From: Pharus latifolius
Lineage: Eukaryota > Streptophyta > Magnoliopsida > Poales > Poaceae
DNA length: 64,000 nucleotides
Assembly (NCBI GenBank): GCA_019359835.1
Contig: CM033328.1
Location: 14,667,027-14,731,026 of the forward strand
Direction of reading: 5' to 3'
The notes under the pieces: generated by a model
The model's input: only the letters and a program-made list of their open reading frames with translations
Told to the model about the DNA's origin: nothing
Databases searched by the model: none
Made by a program: the position numbers and the translations under genes
In this document: piece by piece, positions 1 to 12,659 of the stretch
Numbering within the stretch: the first letter of the stretch is position 1
Layout: each line of letters opens with the position of its first letter

Positions 1-52
1 TACAGCGCCTCCCCCTGCGAAGTCATGACAGGGGAGGGAGCGAGTCTGGAGG

Positions 53-1590
53 CTAGATATAGAACTTGCGAAGCAAGTCTATATTCCATGTAAGCTTCAG
101 CTCTTGATCTTGGAGGTTGGAGAGCTTGTAAGCCCCCTAGCCCAGGACTGCAGAGACCCTGTAGGGGCCTTACCACTTGGAGGAGAGCTTGCCCTGGGCT
201 TGGGGGTCAGTCACGAGCTTGAGGACAAGGTCCCCAAGGCGGAAAGCTCTCGCGCGGACGCACCGGTTGTACGCGCGCACCATTTCGCGCTCGTATATGG
301 CATGGCGGAGAAGCGCTCAGTCGAGTTCTTCTTCGACGAGGTCGATTTCTAGCCGCTGGTTGGCTTCATTGGCTTGGTACGCTGTGGTCATAGCTCCATC
401 TAGGAGCTCGACCCGCAGCGACCGGAAGCCAATCTCTGAGGGGAGAACCGCTTAAGCCCCGTACACGAGCGAGAAAGGCATGCACCCCGTCGCCCGGCTC
501 GGTGTCGTGTGCATGGAACAGAGGATGCTCGAAAGCTCCTTTGCCCACGCGCCCCGCCTGGAGGAGGCTCGCTCGAGTCTTCGGCGTAACCCCTGTAGGA
601 TCACGCCGTTGACCCTCTCAACAGCTCCGTTGCTCTGGGGTGAGCCACAGAGGCGAAGTGGAGGGTAGCCCCCAAGCTTTCGCAGAATTCCTAGAAATAC
701 GTGGAGTCGAATTGTGTCCAGTTATCAACAGTGATTTCCCAGGGGGCCCCAAAACGGCACACGATATTCTTCCAGAAAAACCGCTGTATTGCTCGGGAGG
801 TGATCCTGGCCAAGGGTTCGGCCTCCACCCACTTGGAGAAGTAATCGACCACGACCACCGCATACTTGTAGCCCCCGGGTGCTGGGGGGAGGGGACCTAG
901 GAGGTCCATCCCCCAGTGCGCGAAAGGCCAAGTGATGGGGATGGTGTGTAGTGTTGTGGACGGCAAACTGAAACCCTTGGCCATCTTCTGGCAGGCCTCG
1001 CACGCGGAGATAAGGTCTCGCGCGTCGCGGACCACTGTGGGCCAATAGAAGCCCTAGCGAAGAACCTTTGTCGCGACGGCGCGTGGGGCCAGGTGAGACC
1101 CACAGCTCCCTGAGTGGATATCCTCGACGAGTTGAAGTCCTTCCGCCCGTGGGAGCAAGCGGAGCAGGGTAGAGGCCCTCCGCTTGTAGAGCTTCCCTTC
1201 TATCAAAAGGTATGCCCGTGCTTTGGCACGAAGCTGCTTCGTCTCGGTCTCGCTGGGAGGGTCCCCTTCCCCCCTTATGAAGGAGATGAGGGGATCCATC
1301 CAGGATACCACTTGGGATATTTTGGAGACCTCCGGGATACAGGACTCAGGGTCCATGTTGGGGGGGGGTGTCACCGTGGGCTTCGCGATGATCTCCAGGA
1401 AGGCACCTTCGAGAAGAGATTCCCGAGCACTGGCTACTCGGGCCAGGGCGACGGCCCGATCATTATCCCTCCGGGGGATGTGCCAGGCCTCCAGGCCCTC
1501 GAAGTATTTTTCCATCTTGCGCACCTCCCCCAAGTATAGGCTTAGGTTCGCGTCATGGCACAAGTAAGACTTGTCGATTTGGCAGACCAC
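53..1590 (-). pseudogene. Element A integrase region (with end of RNase H), broken
   Basis: The frame starting at 1590 holds the end of the plant-type RNase H (IPRRDND) and runs to 1054 into the integrase zinc-binding part (GSCGSHLAPRA). A shift follows, and the core resumes at 1035-691 with CEACQKMAKG, WGMDLLGP, DYFSKWVEAEP and the second-Asp region. In that region the usual DNGTQF reads DNWTQF. The protein ends near 53 with LLRKFYI, as in B (LLRKFYV) and C (LRKFYV). Frameshifts lie near 1035-1054 and 691, and several more stops follow towards 53. An active integrase would insert element cDNA into host DNA; this copy cannot make one. Confidence 0.8.
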
Positions 1591-2974
1591 GAGCCTTTGA
1601 CAAGGAGGCGACAGATCCCCAGGGAGCTCGCAAGGCGCAGTCCCAGGAGAAGGGCCTCATACTCGGCGATGTTATTTGTGGCGGGGAACTTGAGCCTCGC
1701 TGCGTACTCCAGCGCCCTTCCTTCGGGGCTCCAGAGGACTACCCCCGCGCCGGCCCCAGCAAGGCACAAGGAGCCACCTAACATGAGCGTCCAATGGTCA
1801 TTGCGCTAGGTCGGCTCGCGGAGAGTCTCCCCTGCCATCCCGGGAGAGGGGGTCCATTCCGCCACGAAGTCAGCAAGGACTTGTGATTTGGTGGCGGAAC
1901 ACCCTGTGAGGGAGAGGGAGAAGGGAGAGATGATGGGACCATGATTGGGTGTCCCAAGAAGTAGTGGCGGAGCTTTCGGGACGACATGAGGTAAAGGAGC
2001 AGGGGTTCTTCAGGAGACGGGCTCATGAGCATTGGAGGGCTCGTGAGATACTTCTTCAAGTCGTTGAAGGCCTCCTGGGCCTCGTGAGTCCACCTGAACG
2101 CCTCAAGGCCCCAGAGGAGATTGAAGAACTGGAGGTCGGTGTTCCCCCGAACACGATACGAAGCGGCTTAGCGCGGCCATACGGCCGGTCAGCCGCTGTA
2201 CGTCCTTGATGGAACGCGGTGTGGGAGCATGTCCAGCAGGGCCCAAATCTTCTCGGGGTTGGCCTCTATGCCCCGTTGGGACACGAGGAAGCCAAGCAGC
2301 TTCCCCCCGCGCACGCCAAAGGCGCACTTCTCCTGGTTTAGCTTCAACCCATATTTGCAGAGGCTGTGGAAGGTTTCGGCCAGATCGTCGAGGTGAGCAG
2401 CCACACGGAGACTTTTGATGACCGCGTCGTCGACATAGACCTTGACGTTGCGGCCGATTTGGTCCTTAAAGACTAGTGACATGAGTCGCTAGAAAGTTGC
2501 CCCAGCATTCTTCAGGCCGAAGTGCATGTGGACGTAGTAGAAGATCTTGAGGGGAGTTATAAAACTCATCTTTTCCTCATCCCCTTCCGCCATCCGGACT
2601 TAGTGATAGCCCGAATACGCGTCCAAGTAGCTCATCAACTCGCACCCCGTGGTCGAGTCGACTAGTTGGTTGATCCGCGGGTGTGGGAAGTTGTCTTTTG
2701 GGAAACCGCGGTTGAGGTCGGTGAAGTCTACGCACATCCGCCACTTGCCGTTCGACTTTTTCACGAGGACGGGGTTCCCCAGCCACTTGGGGTGCAAGAC
2801 CTCCAAAATGAACCCTGCCTCTTGGAGATTGGTAATCTCGACCTTGATAGCCTCTTGGTGTTCAAGGGAGAGCTTTCTCAATTTCTGTTTGACCGGGGGG
2901 TCACCGGGGGTCACAGTGAGTTTATGCTCGATGACCTCCCGGGCGACGCCCCGCATGTCGGCGGGCTTCCACAT
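1591..2974 (-). pseudogene. Element A reverse transcriptase / RNase H region, broken
   Basis: The frame 2974-2600 holds the RT front (KQKLRKLS, KSNGKWRMCVDFTDLNR, LVDSTTGCELMSYLDAYSGYH with the first catalytic Asp). The frame 2482-2189 carries the YVDD-containing segment (NVKVYVDDAVIKS) and LLGFLVSQRGIEANPEKI. RNase H pieces follow (KKYLTSPPMLMSP in 2059-1778; AGAGAGVVLWSPEG and NNIAEYEALLLGL in 1784-1542). Catalytic motifs are still visible, but at least two frameshifts and stops separate them. Domain order and sequence closely follow B at 35653-37460. Confidence 0.82.
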
Positions 2975-4913
2975 GAAGACATCGGGGAGTTCTTGCGTAG
3001 GATGGCCGTGACTTGCTCCGCATGCTCTTCAGAGAGGTCTGCCTCGATCTTGACGGTCTTGTCCCTATCATCCGGGGACAGCGGGACCTTCTAGAGGTCC
3101 CCTTCTGGACGCGGCTTTGGGGGAGACCTCCCGAAGGGGACAGCCGTGACGTCCGGCGCCGGGGAAGGGGTCTCTTCCCCCAGGGCCTTGATCACGTTGA
3201 CACTCCCGATTGCCACGGTGGCGCGCTGATAAAGAGCGCGAGCCGTGGCCTGGTTGCCTCGAGCGGTGATCACTCCGCGATGCCCGGGGATCTTTACGCA
3301 GAGGTAGTTTTGGTGGATTGCGGCCCCAAACGGTTGATGGTGGTCCTCCCCATGATCGCGTTTTACGAAGAGGGGACGCCCACAACGTCAAACCAGACCA
3401 GCTTAGTCCGGTAGTTGTCCGGGGAGCCGAAGGTCATGGGGAGATCGACCATCCCCACCACGTGGATCGTCTTCCTGGGGATGAAGCCTTGCAAGGGCCC
3501 GGTCGTGGGCTACAGCAGCTTTTCGTCAACCTGCATTTCCCTAAATGCCTTTAGGTATAGGACATCGGCGGAACTCCCGCTGTCGACAAGTATACGTGCC
3601 AGCTGGCAGTTGTAGACAGTGGCGGAGACGATGAGTGCATCATCATGGGGTAAGCGAACCCCGCGCGCGTCTTCCGCTGTAAAATTAAGGGGGACGTCTA
3701 ACCATTTCGGTGGCCGAGACGTGTGTACCACCCCCACAACCTTTACTTCCCGTGCGTACTCCTTGCACTGGCGCTTGGAGTCTCGCCCTGAGACGGACAC
3801 CCCCGTGATGATGTTGACGCGCCTTTGGGAGGTTTGAAAGGGGAGCTCTTCTTTTGAGCCCCCCTGACGCGCTTGTCCTTGCTGCTCCCCCGAGGGGGCA
3901 GCAAGAACCGGCAAGGCCGACTGGGGGGACAAGGAGGCAGGACTCCCTCCCCCCTGCCCACGCTGGTCGAGGAATGCGGCGAAGTGTTGGAGAAGCTGGT
4001 GGCATTCCCGGGTAGCGTGGGTATTGGACTTGTGGAAAGTGCACCACAAGCCCTCCTTGCCTCCCGCCGCAAGGCCTTCATGGCTGTGGGATGGCTGTCC
4101 CCCCCATGGCCTTTAGGCTTGGGGAAGGGATGGTTGCCCTTGGGGGCATCGCGTGAGCCACCTCCGCCCTCGAGGACAAAGGTGTGCCGAGGCCGTGGCT
4201 CGCTACGGTTGCCCCTCTTGGGGAGCTTGAGGGGGTCCCTAGCCTCCTGATCGACGGGGGCGGGAGCCCCCTGGTTTTTCTTCCAAAGGTCGTCCTCCTC
4301 GACCCGCGTGTATTTCTCGAGCACAGTGAAGAGCTCGTTGGCGGAGGAGGGGCAGCTCTGAGAGAGTCTCCGATGGAGCTCCTCGAGGAGGATCCTACTC
4401 TTGCACGCCTCGATGACTGTGGAGTCAGGGACGTGAGCCACTTTGCTCTTGACTTGAGGGAAGCGCTTGAAGAAGCTACGGATCGTCTCCCCCATCCTCT
4501 ACTGGACGGTGTAGAGCTGCGATGAATCCATGGGTCACACGTAGTTCCCCTAGAAGTTTTTGTAGACTTCGTGCTTAAGTTGCGCGAAAGACTTGATGGA
4601 GCCGGCCTTCAGGTTGTAGAACCACGAGTAGGCGATCCCGGTAAATTAGAGCGGGAAGACGTTGCCCAGCACTGTCTCATCCCTGCAGCCACTGAGATGG
4701 CCGTGGAGTACACCTGCACAAACTCATAAGGGTCGGCCTCACCATTGTAGTGCTCGATGTGTGGCAGGCGGTAAGGTCGTCGCCATCGGATGCATCGAAG
4801 TCGGCGATACAGCGGTTGGTTAGCCCCCTCGACCTCCCGGGAAGAGTCCTGGTCGCTGTCCCCTTTGACGGGGGACGTGCGCTCATTGTCGGGGAGGGAT
4901 CCAAGAGGTCCGC
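2975..4913 (-). pseudogene. Element A gag (C-terminal part) and aspartic protease, broken
   Basis: The segment 4913-3510 encodes gag from the X1 junction onward: QPLYRRLRCI, then the capsid-like block 4495-3743 with MGETIRSFFKRFPQVKSK and HRRLSQSCPSSANELF. A Cys/His cluster (WCTFHKSNTHATREC) starts near 4049. The protease signature LVDSGSSADVLYLKAF lies near 3600-3540 with the Asp-Ser-Gly triad intact. Between 3391 and 2975 a degraded linker leads to RT. Several stops interrupt the frames. Gag would form the particle and the protease would cut the polyprotein. Confidence 0.78.
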
Positions 4914-7900
4914 TGTAACACCCTAGTTTTGGAGGTGAAAAGTTTTGCATAAAAACCCTGCATGCATGTATCTCTGTAGTAGTAGCCAGATCAGCTGAAC
5001 TCTAATCTCCCCCAAACCCTAAAAATCTCCAAAATCTACCCTTTGGATTCAGACTAAGATCTTCCTAACCATATTTAACCTACCAGTTACTCTGAAGATA
5101 AAAGTCTTCAGGAGCCAGATCAAATTCGGACCCTAACTCTCAGTACCTAAGCCTCTCTCTGTTTTCGAAAACAGAAAAATTCAGATTTACACTAAGTACT
5201 CCAGTTTTCCAGATAACTGAGTTATCTTGATTTAACCCTATCCAGACTCAAGTGTCTCTTGGAATATGTTTCCAGATATATCCTCAACTTACTTCAAAAA
5301 GTTGGGAACCAGATTAATTCATCTAAACACTTTTCGCAGATTAGTCCAAATTTTACTGCGAATAGGTCCTTTTCTGTTTACTTGTAAGCCTGAAAAGGCT
5401 AAAATCTACAAATCAACTCCAACTCCAGAATTTCTTCAGGGAACACCTCCCAAATGCTATTTGATACAGATCTCCCTTTTGATCAGACTTCAAAATCCCT
5501 CTCCAATCACCAGAATTCGAGATCGACAAAATCCAGATCTATTTTACCCTAATTTTACCCTATTTTCGAAAATTGGTGAAATCCCTCAAATCTTATCAAA
5601 CTTTCACCAAATTTGAGCTAAATGAGTATTAATGGAAATATTATACTAAGCCATGGAATCAAATTTCAAATTAATCCTCTTTAAGACCAGATTTACAATT
5701 TAGTCCAAAGCCCATCAAAAATCATCACAATCAGGCCCCTGGTTCGACCACGGGCTACTGTTCACGACCAGATCACTCAGTTCGACTTCGACCAGGCCAT
5801 TCAATCGACCACACCTCCTGTTCGCGACCACCTGAGCCAAATCGACCAAAGACCACGCCCACTGTTCACCTTGGGTCGACCACGAGCACAGGAGCCTTGA
5901 CCTCGTCACTATCGCTGTTGCTTTCACCTCCAGCGACAGTACCTCATCCACTCGCCTGCCGCCACGTGGGTGCTCGATGATTGGCGCTGTGGATCTTCTC
6001 GGGCTCACCTCACGGCCAGCTGATCCTCCCCGATTGTGCACGCCATCGACAGCGTTTCAAACAGAAAAACCCGGTCACGTGGAGTCCATGCCGAAGCCAA
6101 ACATCTATTCACCTTCACCTCCACCAGAGCAGCAGGTTAAAGCCCCTAATCCAGCTGCAGGCCGTCACTTCACCGGGATTCAGCCGAGTTGTCACCTCCA
6201 GCCCGCTTCACTTCCACGTGCACTTCCAGCCGTTGCAGCACCCCCCAAATCACCTATAAATACCCCTCGGGGCTTAGCCAACTCCACCACACAGCAAAAC
6301 ACCCGAAATCGCCACCCTTCATCGTGTCTTCTTCTTCTCTGGTGAGCAGCAAGGAGGAGCTATGGTGCCAAGCCTCTACACTGCTTCCCCCTCCAATCCA
6401 GCTACTTTAGTAAGCGCCTCTTACCTCCCTCATCCTACCCGAGCATGGAATTAACTTGAAACCTCTCTAGTCGCCGGCGATTTACTTTTCTCTCCAGTAG
6501 CTCCGACGAGCAAATAAACCCTAACCAGAGTGAATTAGATCTCGAGCCTGTGATCAAACATGATCAGTGGACTGTTTTGAACACATCTAAGCAACCATAA
6601 TCACCAATTTTGCTAAAACTTGAAAAACCCCAAATTTCAACCTTGCATGTTCACTGTGCTTGCTGGTTTAGCTTATCTGTTGAATGTTTAGCTAATCCAA
6701 CTTCACCAGTATGTTTCTAGTACCTTGAGGACCATACACAAGCAAGGAATTGAGTTCAATCACTTTATATCAGAAATGCCCAAATCAGGTTTCAGTTCAT
6801 CTTTTCTCCAGCCAGTATCTTCTAAATCCAGCCACTCCAGCCAAACCACTTTGCTATTTAGATGTTTTGGACCATTTTGAGCAACTTTGTCTTCTACCAC
6901 GACTCCTAATTCGGCATAGAACAGAAGTTGTAGCTATGCCCTAGTTGTTGTACTGTTTGTGTTGCAGGGACTCCCAGACCAGTCAACGTCTTCGCCGGTT
7001 TTCATCACTTTCCAGCCATCTCCTGCCCTAGATCCTGTTGAGACATTTGTTCCTGTTACAAATGCCTAACTATCAGACAAAGTGGTGCATCATTTGGAGC
7101 CTTGAATCAAAATATATGGCTAACCCTAGTTTCTGGCCATGTCAACCCTATGCCAGGCTATGTCAGCCAGTGGCATTAGCCCTGTTCACCCACCTCTGGT
7201 CATGTAAAACAGAAACTACCTTGTCAAATAGTTGTCTCACTATCTTGTGCACCATATGCTTGAATCAAAACCTACTTTGGCCACTGGGAACTGTTCAAAC
7301 CCTGTCAATGCCATTCTTGGGCACTGTCAGCCTATGTCAGCCAGTGGCATTGAGCCTTTTCACCTACTTCCAGCCATGAACTTTGAAAATAACTTTGTCC
7401 CTTAGACTCCTGACGTTGTGATCTACACTTTTCCCTACTGTCACAACTTGAGTTGAGCCCTCTATCACCCATTGACCTTATGTCAATGCCTTGAACCGAA
7501 TGCCAACCTAAAGACGTTCGCTGTTTTTGGGCGAACCAGTCACAACCTTGATATTACCCTGATATTTTGGAACCTTGTAAACCTTGACAACTAATCTTAA
7601 CCCTGGTTTCCATAGTTTAACTCAAATCGCTTCCAAATCTTGTATCACCAGAGTATTTCACCTTGCATTATTGCATGTAGTGGATTAGTAAGAATAGGAT
7701 TGATTGTAATGCCTGTTTGCTTGTTTGATCTTGTTCAGAACAAGAGCCCAAGGTTGAAGACCTTGTCACCGAACCATCATCAACTGCTGATACTTACGAC
7801 GCGGAAGGCAAGTCATACTTTGATCATATTGAACCTATATTTTATGAATTGCTATGCTATTCCATGAGTAGATATCTCATTAATATTGCATGTGTTGAGA

Positions 7901-9538
7901 TCGATGATATTATGGCAGTGATAGATTGAATACTTGAGAAATGTGAACTTGTTAAGATAGCAAGCCTTGAACTAATAAAAGTATATACATATACATTTAT
8001 ATTCATGAAATAGAACCCCTAGCCGTGACCAGTAATTTTGGTATGGAATGGTGGTAGCACTGGAGGTGCTTGGCTGCACTGGATGTGCAGGCACTGAAGG
8101 TCCATGGGTTGTGGTATGGTCTGGTCACTGGCATATAAGGACTAGAACCTTGTATCGTGTGTCTAGTGGCATGAAAACGTACCAACCACTTACCTGGTAT
8201 GGGACAGGCACGATCTAGTAGCTTTCTTAGTATTAGCAGTTCCCTGCATGGCTTGTCGATCCGGTTTCTCGTGTGGAAACTGGTGGGACACAATTCGTCC
8301 ATGAGTGGTGTGAGATCAGAAAAATTATGAGAGGATAAGGTGTAAAGAAGGAAGACGCCCTACGCCAAATTAAGTCGTGCGCGATTGTAATCAAGAAAGG
8401 CTATGTGTCCTGCGGGAACATAGGCCAAGGCTAGGAAGTAAGGCAGTGGGGAGGACCCACAACGGTACTTGGGATTGGATTGTCCATTTACCGGGCAGGG
8501 ATACTGTTAATACTAGACTGCGAAAACATTGTGTGAGCTCGGCCTTGTCACGTGCATATAAGTCGCATGAAGCTGGGCTGACTTAAAAGCCGAGTGAAGA
8601 AGTGGATTTAAAAAGAGGTACACCTCTGCAGAGTTTAAAAATGTATTCGAATACTTTGTGCTCCCGAGTTTTAGGAGTATGCCGCGGTGGATTAAATCCA
8701 AGGGGTGTGACACAAGTATTGTTTTATAAACTAAAATTTGTTAGTTCAAGATTACCCAAGTGGCATGTGTTGTCACGATAAGGGGTGTTGCCGTGGACTG
8801 TCATGTGTTGACGTGTCGCGGTAATACCATAATATAGAGATCATGTGATAACTAAAAGGCATGTGGTTTATGCCCTAAGTATATGAAATACTGTCATGAG
8901 TATAAGATTGAAAGGCTTGAATAAAAATAATGTGATATGAGGATATATTGCCTTGGATATGGAATATATGTATTGCCATCAGTATGATTTATATACCGCC
9001 ATGAGTATGATCAGAAGTTGAGTAAGAAATGAGAAAGAAATGTATTTTCGAAAAACCCTTCACTCTTTTCCCAATAGCATAGGTTCATATCATTTATACT
9101 ATATGTATCTTTACCTTCCCTATGACTTGCTGAGTACGTAAGTACTCACCCTTGCAACAACTCATCAATAGATGGAGCGCTCTACCACCTTGGTGAATAT
9201 CCCGAAGATGTTGCAGACGCAGGAGAAGATGAGCAGTTCCCTCCGGAGCCCTGATGTGGTGCTGTCTTGCTGTCAACCTCTGTTTCCTGTGGGATTGCTT
9301 TTGGCCCTAGCTTCTGCCGACTAGATGATTTATTTTGTTGTACCTTTGTGCCTTGTAAGGCACTGTACCCCGTGTTGTACTAAGGCCTGATGGCCATACA
9401 ATTATGACTACTGTAATATTTTGCTGCTTTAATATATTCCTGTGTTTGACTCATCCTGGGAAGTCATGTGGTTTATGGGACTAGCTGCACCGAGCTGGGC
9501 TCCTCACAGGTGATGTCACAGTCGTGGCAGACACAACA
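4914..9538 (+). mobile_element. X1: probable solo long LTR (4625 bp) inserted in A gag
   Basis: The segment starts TGTAACACCC and ends ACACAACA, i.e. TG...CA, and is flanked by a perfect 5-bp duplication TCCGC (4909-4913 and 9539-9543). The A gag sequence is continuous across it once it is removed. No long open frame or internal terminal repeat is visible, so a solo LTR fits best. LTRs of several kb beginning TGTAACACCC are known from Del/Tekay chromoviruses; membership is inferred. X2 (31727 onward) is a second, diverged copy: blocks at 8350-8520 and 34630-34800 are nearly identical, and CCCTAGTTTCTGGCCATGTC is shared at 7120 and 33602. Confidence 0.8.
6254..6261 (+). promoter_or_regulatory. 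X1 TATA box candidate
   Basis: CTATAAATACCCC follows a GC-rich stretch and precedes a cytosine/adenine-rich leader (CACCACACAGC). X2 has CTATATAAACCCCC in the equivalent place at 32703, which supports a conserved LTR promoter. Confidence 0.5.
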
Positions 9539-10601
9539 TCCGCCAGTGCGGCGGTAGTGTTTCTTCTCCTCCGGGTTAGTCGAACTAACCTCTTGGATGT
9601 CCGCACACCCCCCGGAAGCGGCAGTTGCTTCTTCGGCGAGTCTCTTCCCTCTGCTAGGACGAGAGTGTTGCTCACCGCGACCATGAGCTAGTGGGAGGTC
9701 TGTCCGGTAGCTTGAGGGAGCTTCTCCAGACTTTGTGGTACGCATTTGGTCAAGCTCCTCCCGGGTAAAGCGGATCTGGTTCGTTGGGGGAGCCCTCGAG
9801 GGTGGCGCTGGGGGAGGAGGGAGCTCATGCGCGGCAACTACCAGCTCAGAGGGTGCTACCGGGACGCGGGCGGGATCCACCGCCGGGCAGGCCCCCAGAG
9901 CGACGTTCGGAACCGGAGAGGGGGTCCCTCATGGGGGAGGTCTCACAGTGGAGTGGAAACCGTCCCGCGGACCACTTTCGGCGTGGTAGACACGACCGGC
10001 GGGGTGGAACCGGCTCCCAGTGTGGGGAAAATTCCTGACGTGAGATGGCCCCCCGGACTCTGGAAGGTCCCCGATGCGGGGTGAGCCCCCGGCATGGCAA
10101 AGGCTCCGAGCAGGAGGTAAGCCCCCGACATCGAGAAGGCTCCGAGCGCTGGGAAGACCCCAAACGACGGACCCACCGGAGGGACATAGCCCCTGGTGCG
10201 ATCGTAGGGGCCACCGGGTGTCCCATAAACGGGGGCATTGCCCTGATGAACGGGAACAGCGGCGGATTGACGGGGGTAGGCGGCGACGCCAAAACACGGA
10301 GCATCTCATCCATGGAGCTCTGGGCGCGGAGTTGGCCCTCAACAAGAACTTTGAGGAAGGTATCTCGGGAAACCGAGGGTGTCGTTGGGGGGAGGCTAGT
10401 CCCCGCCAAGGCATCTGCGGTCGCTGGGTTAGGCCCGAAGGTTTGTCCATCGGAAATAACCGAAAGGGTTAGAGGTGGTACCTGGGTTTGGCCGCGTCCA
10501 GCCAGAAGCGTCGGGGTGGTTGTGTCTCAAGTGGGTGGCGCTGGGTCACTGGGATCAGCGTCACCGGGTAGGGCGCGAGCCCTCGCTCTTGGGGGGGCCA
10601 T
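9539..10601 (-). pseudogene. Element A gag N-terminal part, split from the rest by X1
   Basis: The start at 10601-10599 (MAPPRARARALPGD) aligns with the B start at 28921 (MASPRTKARALPGD). Frames at 10409-9846 and 9880-9473 continue with LVEGQLRAQSSMDEMLRVLA, a proline-rich stretch, then AHELPPPPAPPSRAPPTNQI and RFTREELDQMRT, all matched in B. The gag sequence runs to the X1 junction at 9538/9539 and resumes at 4913. Multiple frame changes make this a pseudogene. Confidence 0.78.
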
Positions 10602-10618
10602 GGCGATTTGTTGCGATG

Positions 10619-10638
10619 TCCCCACGAACGGCGCCAAC
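10619..10638 (-). other. Element A primer-binding site
   Basis: Directly inside the LTR end (minus strand ...CCACGACA at 10639) lies GTTGGCGCCGTTCGTGGGGA, nearly the same as the B site. The TGGCGCC core is the complement of a tRNA 3' end such as that used by Tat-type elements; which tRNA it pairs with was not tested. Confidence 0.75.
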
Positions 10639-11722
10639 TGTCGTGGTATTGCGAATACACCGGCAGGTTTTGTGGAGGTTTCTAGCTAACCAAAGACGAC
10701 GCGAGCTAACCGTGCTACCGGTCCTCTCCCATCGGGCAAACACAGCAAGTGACACGAGGATTTATATAGGTTCAGGTCTCAGTGGAGACCCTAGTCCTAT
10801 CGACGTGCTCCCAACAAGGGTTGGCTAGGGGAGCTCTCTCATGGGGAGAGTGCTCCTAAACACGCCTATCCGTTTTTGTGTATTGATGCAAATGAATTGT
10901 CCTTAGTTACAACAGAGGGATACAAGGGCTTATATAGGCCCAAATGATGAAAAAGACTAAGCTACCCCGGTTGTAGCCGTTGGATCAGAGGGCACTAGCG
11001 TCTTTCTCCTTGGCCGAGGGGCTGGATGCTTGAGAACTGTCCTCACCGATTCCCGAGGCGGTCCTCACGTGACCTTCACATGACCTTACGCCCGGGACGG
11101 GGTCACCGGGGCCTTTGTGCCCGGGTGAAAGGCGGCGCCCAGGACGGGGCCACCGGGGCCTTTGTCCCCAGGTGAAAGGCGGCGCCCGGGACGGGGCCAC
11201 CGAGGGCCTCGTCTCTGGCCGAAAGGGGGCGCCCGGGACGGGGTCACCGAGTCCTTTGTCTTCGGGGGAAAGGCGGCTCCCGGGATGGGGTCACTGGGTC
11301 CTTTGACCCCAGGCCAAAGCCGGCGCCCGGGACGGGGCCACCGAGGGCGTCGACCCTGGGCCAAAGGCGGCGCCCGGGACGGGGCCACCGGGGGCCTCAT
11401 CTCCGGGCGAAAGGCGGCGCCCGGGACGGGGCCACTGGGTCCTTTGTCTCCGGGGGAACGGCTGCGCCCGGGACGGGGTCACCGGGTCCATTGTCCTCGG
11501 GCGAAAGGCGGCTCCCAGGACGGGGTCACCAGGTCCTTTGTACCCGTGCGAATGGTGGCGCCCGGGACGGGGTCACCGGGTCCTTTGTCCCCGTGCGAAA
11601 TGCGGCGCCCGGGACGGGGCCACCGGGGGCCGCGTCTCCGGGCCAAAGGCGGTGTCCGGGATGTGGCCACTGGGGCCTTTCTCCCCGGGCGAAAGGCGGT
11701 GCCCAGGACGGGGCCACCGGGA
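10639..11722 (-). repeat. Element A 5' LTR (truncated at its outer end)
   Basis: The inner end TGTCG (plus strand, 10639) and the next 250 bases match the reverse complement of the B LTR end: GATTTATATAGGTTC, the CCCATCGGGCAA block and GTGCTCCCAACA are shared. A TATA-like CTATATAAG lies on the minus strand near 10930-10940, corresponding to TATAAAA at 28586 in B. The outer part is the tandem repeat block, beyond which no B-like LTR start is found. Confidence 0.8.
11090..11722 (-). repeat. GC-rich tandem repeats in the A LTR, about 14 units of about 46 bp
   Basis: Units of the form GACGGGGCCACCGGGGGCC followed by TTTGTCCCCGGGCGAAAGG recur from about 11096 to 11722. I counted about 14, with 44-48 bp spacing. 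Open frames across this block on both strands are by-products of the repeat and are not genes. The same unit, in opposite orientation, occurs in both B LTRs. Confidence 0.9.
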
Positions 11723-12659
11723 CGGATGCGCTTCATCGAGTCATTCTGAATCCCGATCGATTCCTGATGGAAGTGCGTGTTCCCACGGTCGCGTAGGAAC
11801 CAACCGCGCTGAAATCGGAGTCTCTAGGGCCCGGAATCCCAAAACCCTAGCCACCATGTCCAATCTGCAATTTCTGAAAAATCCAGGGACCTAAGTGTAA
11901 AAATGCCAATTTGGGCTTTATCTCCTGCCGCCGGCCACCAGAGGAAGTTGAGCCTGGTTTTTCTTTTGTTACCTTCTTCTTCTGCCTCCCTCCTTGCGAT
12001 CCACACCTCCGTCCACCACGCCGTTGACGACCAGGCCGTATGCCGCCGGCGGACTTCTTTTCTGCCTTTTCTTCAATCGTCCTGTCCTCTTTCTCCAGAT
12101 CTGGTGCTCTCTCCCCATAGCCAGCCACCATCTAACTCCAAAAGCCCCCAAATCCACCTTCTTTCCACTTCTCCAGCAACTCCTCCAATCCCTTTTCTTC
12201 ACCACCTCCACAGCCCGACCACGCCACCGGATCTCCACGGCGCCGCCTCCACAGCCACCACAGCGGCTCACCTCCACCACTCCCGCCGCCGGAGCCGTCC
12301 TTGGTTGCACACTGTGCCGCCGTGCAGATCTGCTCGACGCTGGCACACCTGACCACTCCCGCGCCGATCTCCCTCCGCGCCGCATTTGCTCTACCAAGTG
12401 CCACCACAGCCGCCGCTCCCGCGTTGCCCACGAATCCAGCGCCGTCTTCCCCGCGCCTCTCGCGTCCTCCACTGGCACGGCGCCTCCCGCTTGCACCGCG
12501 TCGCCATCTTCCTCGGCGAGCTCGCTACTCCACAGCGCCGCCCCCACCGCCGTATCCCGCCGCCTAGATCGAATTTCCACGGCGCCGTCCGATCCACCTT
12601 CTTCCTTCCACAGCTCCCACGCTCGAAGCCATCCCCGATCTCCATCCTGCGCCGATCGG
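11723..12659. other. H1: unassigned DNA between A and C (GC-rich, exon-like)
   Basis: From about 11990 to 12659 the sequence is C-rich and free of stops in more than one frame, as in plant leader exons or LTR leaders. Before it lies a low-complexity flank with AAAACCCTAG and a 'gggacctaagtgt' phrase. Frames on both strands are open but show no recognisable protein. It continues beyond C at 24737. It could be a captured or host gene 5' end, or the leader of another LTR. Confidence 0.3.

Larger units (their letters stand above)
1..11722 (-). mobile_element. Element A: decayed Ty3/gypsy retrotransposon, Tat-type, same family as B
   Basis: Read on the minus strand, the order is LTR (11722-10639), primer site, gag start at 10601, gag, protease, RT, RNase H, integrase, and a polyprotein stop at 55-53; the 3' LTR lies beyond the left edge. 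The LTR end, primer site, gag start and all domains match element B at about 28600-38854, so A and B are one family. The reading frame is broken many times. X1 interrupts gag between 4914 and 9538. The outer LTR end lacks the leader seen before the tandem repeats in B, so A is probably truncated near 11722. Assignment to the Tat group rests on gene order, the tandem RNase H layout and similarity to C; it is inferred, not searched. Confidence 0.85.

Noticed and set aside
640..1540. Plus-strand open frames opposite A integrase (and others to 4525)
   Set aside because: They are shadows of minus-strand pol genes; the minus strand carries recognisable motifs and the plus frames do not.
5266..7867. 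Plus-strand frames in X1 (up to 122 residues)
   Set aside because: No recognisable protein, AT-rich random-like sequence, no matching frame in X2.
11086..11750. Long Pro/Gly/Arg-rich open frames on both strands, like collagen or antifreeze repeats
   Set aside because: They arise in all frames from the GC-rich tandem repeat of the A LTR; the same happens at 27955-28590 and 55673-55990 in the B LTRs. No start context or non-repeat protein sequence.
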